DNA from: Lentisphaeria bacterium
GTDB lineage: Bacteria; Verrucomicrobiota; Lentisphaeria; Victivallales; Victivallaceae
Length of the DNA: 33,028 nucleotides
Reading direction: 5' to 3'
Assembly: GCA_017508015.1 (NCBI GenBank)
Contig: JAFVZS010000046.1
Span: 1-33,028, forward strand
Below are positions 32,751-33,028 of the stretch, in pieces. The position numbers and the translations under genes were made by a program. The notes beneath the pieces were generated by a model. It searched no databases, had not been told where the DNA came from, and saw only the letters and a program-made list of their open reading frames with translations. Each line of letters opens with the position of its first letter. Within the stretch, counting starts at the first letter, position 1.

Positions 32751-33028
32751 ATGGATGTCATCATCTGCAAAACTTCCGCCGATGCGGAAAAACTCGCCGC
32801 CCGCATGATCGCCGATGCGATCAATGCCAAACCGGAATTCAAACTCGGTCTGGCTACCGGTGCCACCATGGAAAATGTCTATGCCGAATTGTCACGGCTC
32901 AACAAAGCCGGCGAAGTCGACTTCTCACAGGTGCGTTCCTGGAACCTCGACGAATATGCCGGTCTGGCTCCTGAACATGACCAGAGCTACCGCTACTACA
33001 TGAATAAACACCTTTTCAACAATGTCAA
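32751..33028 (+). CDS. nagB: Glucosamine-6-phosphate deaminase NagB, 3' end outside the window
   Basis: The first 92 codons of a NagB-type enzyme, which converts glucosamine 6-phosphate to fructose 6-phosphate and ammonia in amino-sugar use. Visible motifs are KLGLATGATMENVYAEL, the phosphate-binding loop near residue 35, and SWNLDEYAGL with DQSYRYYMNKHLF, containing the active-site Asp-Glu-Tyr. The frame runs off the window end without a stop. ATG 32751 is supported by AAGGG upstream and by the family's usual N-terminus. It is divergent from the isomerase gene. In this organism it would fit use of host or dietary amino sugars alongside the fucose and rhamnose enzymes. Confidence 0.88.
   Translation, partial: MDVIICKTSADAEKLAARMIADAINAKPEFKLGLATGATMENVYAELSRLNKAGEVDFSQVRSWNLDEYAGLAPEHDQSYRYYMNKHLFNNV

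Noticed and set aside
1..33028. CRISPR arrays, tRNA or rRNA genes, insertion sequences, phage genes
   Set aside because: No regularly spaced repeats, cloverleaf sequences, transposase or phage motifs were found by eye on either strand.
1..33028. Frequent word CCGGAAAA as a possible uptake or Chi-like signal
   Set aside because: It recurs often, but mostly as in-frame Pro-Glu-Asn, Pro-Glu-Lys or Ala-Gly-Lys codons, so codon preference explains it; a count against a codon-preserving shuffle would be needed to revive the idea.

Overview
This 33 kb window comes from a bacterial chromosome. The best guess is the Lentisphaerota (Victivallis-like) branch of the PVC superphylum. The evidence is two prepilin-like proteins carrying both the N-terminal [24 protein letters not shown] segment and the C-terminal H-X9-DG motif, a GreA with a ~550-residue N-terminal extension as in chlamydiae, an archaeal-type IMP cyclohydrolase, and a dense set of unusual glycoside hydrolases. 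This assignment rests on recalled family knowledge, not on a search.

Left third (1-14500, all + strand): two modules that each begin with an H-X9-DG pseudopilin and continue into carbohydrate-active genes. Module 1 is pseudopilin, GH95-type alpha-L-fucosidase, a secreted protein with two binding modules and a TIM-barrel-like domain, then a GH106-type alpha-L-rhamnosidase-like enzyme. Module 2 is pseudopilin, an unknown secreted 277-residue protein, then a 920-residue secreted putative glycosidase. A LacI-family regulator with its own promoter lies between them. The GH95 and GH106 proteins lack signal peptides while the other catabolic proteins have them. This suggests polysaccharide is bound and cut outside and deoxy-sugar oligosaccharides are finished inside. 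Both pseudopilin genes carry strong palindromic DNA exactly between the start of translation and the prepilin cleavage site.

Middle (14500-24854, + strand): housekeeping operons. A strong terminator and a clean promoter precede queH-argB-aroC, whose reading frames overlap or nearly touch. A ~170 bp block of stacked hairpins follows aroC. Next come purO and a family B DNA polymerase whose proofreading site looks degenerate. A further promoter drives greA, a metallophosphoesterase, a FecCD-type permease and its ATPase, all with overlapping frames.

Right third (24855-33028): a 308 bp intergenic region holds a second structured element and a promoter embedded in a 29 bp inverted repeat. On the minus strand follow a large aromatic-rich lipoprotein of unknown function; an operon of amidohydrolase, UvrD-type helicase and alpha/beta hydrolase; and a parvulin-type peptidyl-prolyl isomerase whose parvulin domain appears circularly permuted. 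The window ends inside a divergent nagB. Promoters across the window share a recognisable form: TTGnAA, 16-17 bases, then TATATT or a close variant.
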